This document shows, piece after piece, positions 7,632-10,123 of a DNA stretch of 10,123 nucleotides. A program made the position numbers and the translations under genes. The notes beneath the pieces are model-generated. The model searched no databases. It was not told the origin of the DNA and saw only the letters and a program-made list of their open reading frames with translations. The stretch covers positions 1-10,123 of the forward strand of contig DATNIC010000243.1 in NCBI GenBank assembly GCA_035604635.1, written 5' to 3'. Positions within the stretch are counted from its first letter, which is position 1. The number at the start of each line of letters is the position of its first letter. This stretch comes from DATNIC01 sp035604635 (GTDB taxonomy: Bacteria > Vulcanimicrobiota > Vulcanimicrobiia > Vulcanimicrobiales > Vulcanimicrobiaceae).

Positions 7632-9157
7632 GCACCGTCTCGAGGTTCAACGAGCGCGAGCGGGTCGACGAAACGATAACCTAGCGCCTCGACGCCGTTG
7701 ACAAAATCGATGATGTCGGCCAGCTCGACCGTCGAAGGGTGGAGAAAAGCGGCGGGGACGCAGTCGGCGCAGACCGTGAAAGCACGCGCCCGGGCAAGCT
7801 GCATCTGCAGCGTGTACGTCCGGTCATCCCGGTCGACGGCGATGTAGCCGAGATTCTCCGGAAGCAGCGCCGATCCGTACTGATCGCGGTCGATCGGCCA
7901 CGGCAAGAACGCCACGGGCCGCCGCCGCTCCCACGACGTCGCAAAAAAGCTCGCCACGACGCGATAATCGAGGGGCGACGCGGAGTAGTGCGGCGACTCC
8001 CACATCACCGGGTGCAGGCCGAGGGAGCGCTCGATGGTGAGGCCGGCGTTCAGACGCCGGCTCATCCAGGCGACCGAATCTTCGGGCAGCGGCCTATTGT
8101 GCTCAGCGTCCCAAAACTCGAAATCCTCGGGTGAATTGAAGCTGTGATGAAACCCGTGCAGCACGATCCGCGCTCCATGCGCTTCCGCGAATCGCAGCGT
8201 TTCGACGAGTTCCGGGTCTTGACCGAGGGTGCGCAGGTCCACGCCTTTGATCAACTGGTTCGGAATGACGCCGATTCCGTAGGGCAGGTTGCTCGCCGCC
8301 ATGTACTCGACGATGGCGCGCATGCGCGGGGTCGGCACTTCGACGGAGACATCTTCAAAGCGCAGCAAAGCGACGCGCGGTTCGGCCGGCGCACCGAGTG
8401 CAATGCGGAGCGCGTCGCACGCCGCCAACAAGAAACCCTGCCGATACGGATCGCGGAATTCACTTCCGAAACCGAGCGGCGCCGCGATGAAAGCCGCGCC
8501 CCCGTCGAGAACGGCGAATGCGCTCGTCCCTTCGCCGTGGATCGTCCCGAGGGCGCGTGCTCCGGCACGGACTTCGAAACGCGTGTATACTCGGGACCCA
8601 ACCGCGAAACGCTCTCCGCCGTAGGTGATCTCGGCATGCGGCGGGGTCGCGATATCGCCCACCTCGGCGGCGTGCGGGAACATACCGAGCGACTGCAACT
8701 GCGCCAGATGTTGGTTGAAGACGACGAGCCGCCGAGCAAAGCGGAGCTGGGTCCATCCGCGCGGCGCCTTTGCAGCCCGTAGACCGAGGTAAACGACGGC
8801 TTCCGCGTCACGGACATCCGCGGCGGTGAGGTCGTCGACGTACAGCCATCGCACGTTACGCGCGAAATGGTGCAATGCCGTCGCCGCTCCGTCGCCAAGA
8901 TTCTGTTCGAACTTCGGATCGTTCGTATGATCGATTACGACGAGGAGCCGGTCCAGCGACGGCGGCGCAAAGATCGGCGTGCTTGAGGGTCGGACGAGAA
9001 TCGCATGCGCCGGGGCCCGCTCGGATGCGATCGCCAGCGGGTCAGGGGCCGTCGCCTGACCTTGCGAACGTTGGAGCGCAAGCATCGCGACGATCGCTCC
9101 CAGGATGAGCGCTGCGCGAAAGACGCCGTGCGAGATTTTTCCGGCCGCTTCGTTCAC
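7628..9157 (-). CDS. DUF2334-containing polysaccharide deacetylase-like protein, exported or membrane-anchored
   Basis: Protein of 509 residues from a GTG at 9157 that overlaps the preceding stop (GTGA); the frame runs upstream to 9358 but that part is arginine-rich shadow. Residues about 11-28 form one hydrophobic segment, a signal peptide or N-terminal anchor. Residues 50-260 form an alpha/beta-looking region I do not recognise (LLVVIDHTND, VVYLGLRAAK). From about 262 the DUF2334/NodB-like (CE4 superfamily) fold shows: D269 in LRFEDVS, GIGVIPN, H334 and H338 in HGFHHS, WESPHYSAS, and H473 in FLHPST. This suggests a D-H-H metal site for N- or O-deacetylation of a glycan, acting outside the inner membrane. 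A CADC pair (463-466) sits just before the last histidine and could form a disulphide. The placement before a TPR/barrel gene recalls PgaB/PgaA. The fold is fairly sure; activity and glycan are inferred. Confidence 0.82.
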   Translation of the reverse strand: MNEAAGKISHGVFRAALILGAIVAMLALQRSQGQATAPDPLAIASERAPAHAILVRPSSTPIFAPPSLDRLLVVIDHTNDPKFEQNLGDGAATALHHFARNVRWLYVDDLTAADVRDAEAVVYLGLRAAKAPRGWTQLRFARRLVVFNQHLAQLQSLGMFPHAAEVGDIATPPHAEITYGGERFAVGSRVYTRFEVRAGARALGTIHGEGTSAFAVLDGGAAFIAAPLGFGSEFRDPYRQGFLLAACDALRIALGAPAEPRVALLRFEDVSVEVPTPRMRAIVEYMAASNLPYGIGVIPNQLIKGVDLRTLGQDPELVETLRFAEAHGARIVLHGFHHSFNSPEDFEFWDAEHNRPLPEDSVAWMSRRLNAGLTIERSLGLHPVMWESPHYSASPLDYRVVASFFATSWERRRPVAFLPWPIDRDQYGSALLPENLGYIAVDRDDRTYTLQMQLARARAFTVCADCVPAAFLHPSTVELADIIDFVNGVEALGYRFVDPLALVEPRDGA

Positions 9158-10038
9158 GAAGGATTGCCCACCACGACGACGTCGATCATCGAATCGTCTG
9201 CCGCATTCTCCGAGGTAACGGTGCAGGCTTCGAGAGCCGGCGCAACGCGCAGACGCGCGGCGCCTTCGCTCGTCGCTATGCAGACCGGTACGTTTTGAAA
9301 GGGCGCCGCGAAACGAAACGTATAGACTCCGGCGGAGAGTCGCGTCCGCACGGCCCATTGCGCCGGCGCTCGCTGGAGCGCCCGCGTCGTTGCAAGCGAT
9401 CCTGACGCGCGGATATCACCCTGTCGATCGACGCCGAGCAGCTCGTCCATGTCTCGCGGAGAGCGCTCGCCGCGCCGCACCGAAAACGCGTCGCGGTCGA
9501 CGTCGATCCCCGCGAACCAGCTGGGTGCGCTTGGTTTGTCGACGCCCGAGAAATCCGCGAAACCGTTGGTCAAGATCCCGACCAGACGGGACCGTCCGTC
9601 CGAAGCGTTGACGATGCGCCCGTACGGTAGACCTCCGGTGAGCCCGTCGATCTCGATCCCGTGCCCGCCGACGACGACCGATCGAAATTGCGTGACCGCA
9701 AGTCCGAGCTGCCAGCCGCATTGCTCGCCGAAGCCGGCAAAATGAGGACAACCCGGTTGTCGCACCCAGACGGTCGCCCCAGCGGTTCCCTGGTCAAAGG
9801 GAATGTCGTTTCGTTCGCTCAGCTGAAGGCCGAACGAGGGACGCGCACCGTTGAACGGCGTCCATCCGCTGCTGTCATGACGCGCGTTGCTCGTGAGCCA
9901 CCCGTCGCCATCGACGACTTGAAACGGCGTCTGTGCCGCCGCCTCGATCAGACGCGGAGCGAAAAGACCCGCTGCAAACGCCAGGGCGGCAACGAGCAGT
10001 CCCAGCCGTAGGACGATGAATCTCATTTTCGTAGCCAT
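9154..10038 (-). CDS. Exported protein of unknown function with tail-spike/lectin-like C-terminus
   Basis: Protein of 294 residues. The N-terminus MATKMRFIVLRLG is followed by a hydrophobic stretch (7-27) and then IEAAAQ, a good Sec signal peptide with possible cleavage near residue 35. The rest is Gly-, Asp- and aromatic-rich with no helices obvious, suggesting an all-beta protein. Four cysteines (97, 107, 253, 272) could pair. The C-terminus (about 228-294, ending VVVVGNPS, with F..PF.NVPVCIAT before it) resembles a beta module seen at the ends of phage tail-spike and exported carbohydrate-associated proteins; this is pattern memory, not an alignment. The start may be 10038 or the ATG at 10026 (MRFIVLRLG), and neither has a ribosome site. 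Its stop overlaps the deacetylase start by four bases, so it likely works in the same glycan system, perhaps as a binding or surface component. No function is assigned. Confidence 0.72.
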   Translation of the reverse strand: MATKMRFIVLRLGLLVAALAFAAGLFAPRLIEAAAQTPFQVVDGDGWLTSNARHDSSGWTPFNGARPSFGLQLSERNDIPFDQGTAGATVWVRQPGCPHFAGFGEQCGWQLGLAVTQFRSVVVGGHGIEIDGLTGGLPYGRIVNASDGRSRLVGILTNGFADFSGVDKPSAPSWFAGIDVDRDAFSVRRGERSPRDMDELLGVDRQGDIRASGSLATTRALQRAPAQWAVRTRLSAGVYTFRFAAPFQNVPVCIATSEGAARLRVAPALEACTVTSENAADDSMIDVVVVGNPS

Positions 10039-10047
10039 CGTTCACAG

Positions 10048-10123
10048 TTATCGCGTGAGAGTCCGATGTTCCGGCTTAAGGACGGCGTCCCGGCCATGCT
10101 CGATTTCGTGGAGCATCTTCCGG
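10048..10123 (-). CDS. C-terminal end of an unidentified gene (cut by the right edge)
   Basis: One minus-strand frame reads 24 codons from base 10122 to a TAA at 10048-10050, ending in HRTLTR. Codon third positions are mostly G or C (17 of 24), as in the neighbours, and the stop lies 9 bases before the start of the exported-protein gene, consistent with an operon. The tail is charged and hydrophilic, like a cytoplasmic C-terminus. In similar glycan clusters a glycosyltransferase often sits here, but 24 residues do not identify one. It could be a chance open frame. Confidence 0.4.
   Translation of the reverse strand, partial: RKMLHEIEHGRDAVLKPEHRTLTR

Noticed and set aside
9158..9358. 67-codon upstream extension of the deacetylase frame
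   Set aside because: It lies within the exported-protein gene, is arginine-rich, and would bury the hydrophobic leader. The GTG at 9157 gives a normal signal segment and a GTGA overlap.

Overview
The window is densely coding, GC-rich DNA with strong G/C preference at third codon positions. A predicted outer-membrane TPR/beta-barrel protein and two exported proteins point to a diderm (Gram-negative-type) bacterium. The gene mix (UbiD decarboxylase, three-subunit molybdenum hydroxylase, amidohydrolase) suits a soil or environmental heterotroph. Taxonomy cannot be fixed from the sequence alone; an uncultivated high-GC soil phylum or a proteobacterium would both fit.

Region 1 (1-5931) is a catabolic block. 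An amidohydrolase_2 gene, cut by the left window edge, runs rightward. It meets, tail to tail with a 12-base overlap, a leftward operon. In transcription order that operon is: FAD subunit, molybdopterin catalytic subunit, [2Fe-2S] subunit, then a UbiD-family prenyl-FMN decarboxylase. Every junction in the operon is a stop/start overlap (TGATG, GTGA, TGATG), so the four products are probably made in concert. The oxidoreductase would hydroxylate (or, as in 4-hydroxybenzoyl-CoA reductase, reduce) an aromatic or heteroaromatic substrate. The UbiD enzyme would remove or add a carboxyl group on the same pathway, and the amidohydrolase would act on a related acid or ring-opened product. The substrate is not evident.

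Region 2 (5982-10123) is an envelope or exopolysaccharide block, also leftward. In transcription order it holds the last codons of an unidentified gene, an exported protein whose C-terminus resembles tail-spike or lectin-like beta domains, a membrane-anchored or secreted DUF2334/NodB-like deacetylase, and a TPR plus outer-membrane beta-barrel protein. The last three are joined by GTGA overlaps. Deacetylase followed by TPR-barrel resembles the logic of PgaB/PgaA and of NfrA/BcsC-type glycan export.

The two blocks share a strand and are separated by only 50 bases (5932-5981). That gap holds a short inverted repeat across the upstream stop codon but no convincing terminator or promoter. No gene-free stretch exceeds 300 bases. 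I saw no tRNA, rRNA, CRISPR array, insertion sequence or phage integration signal.
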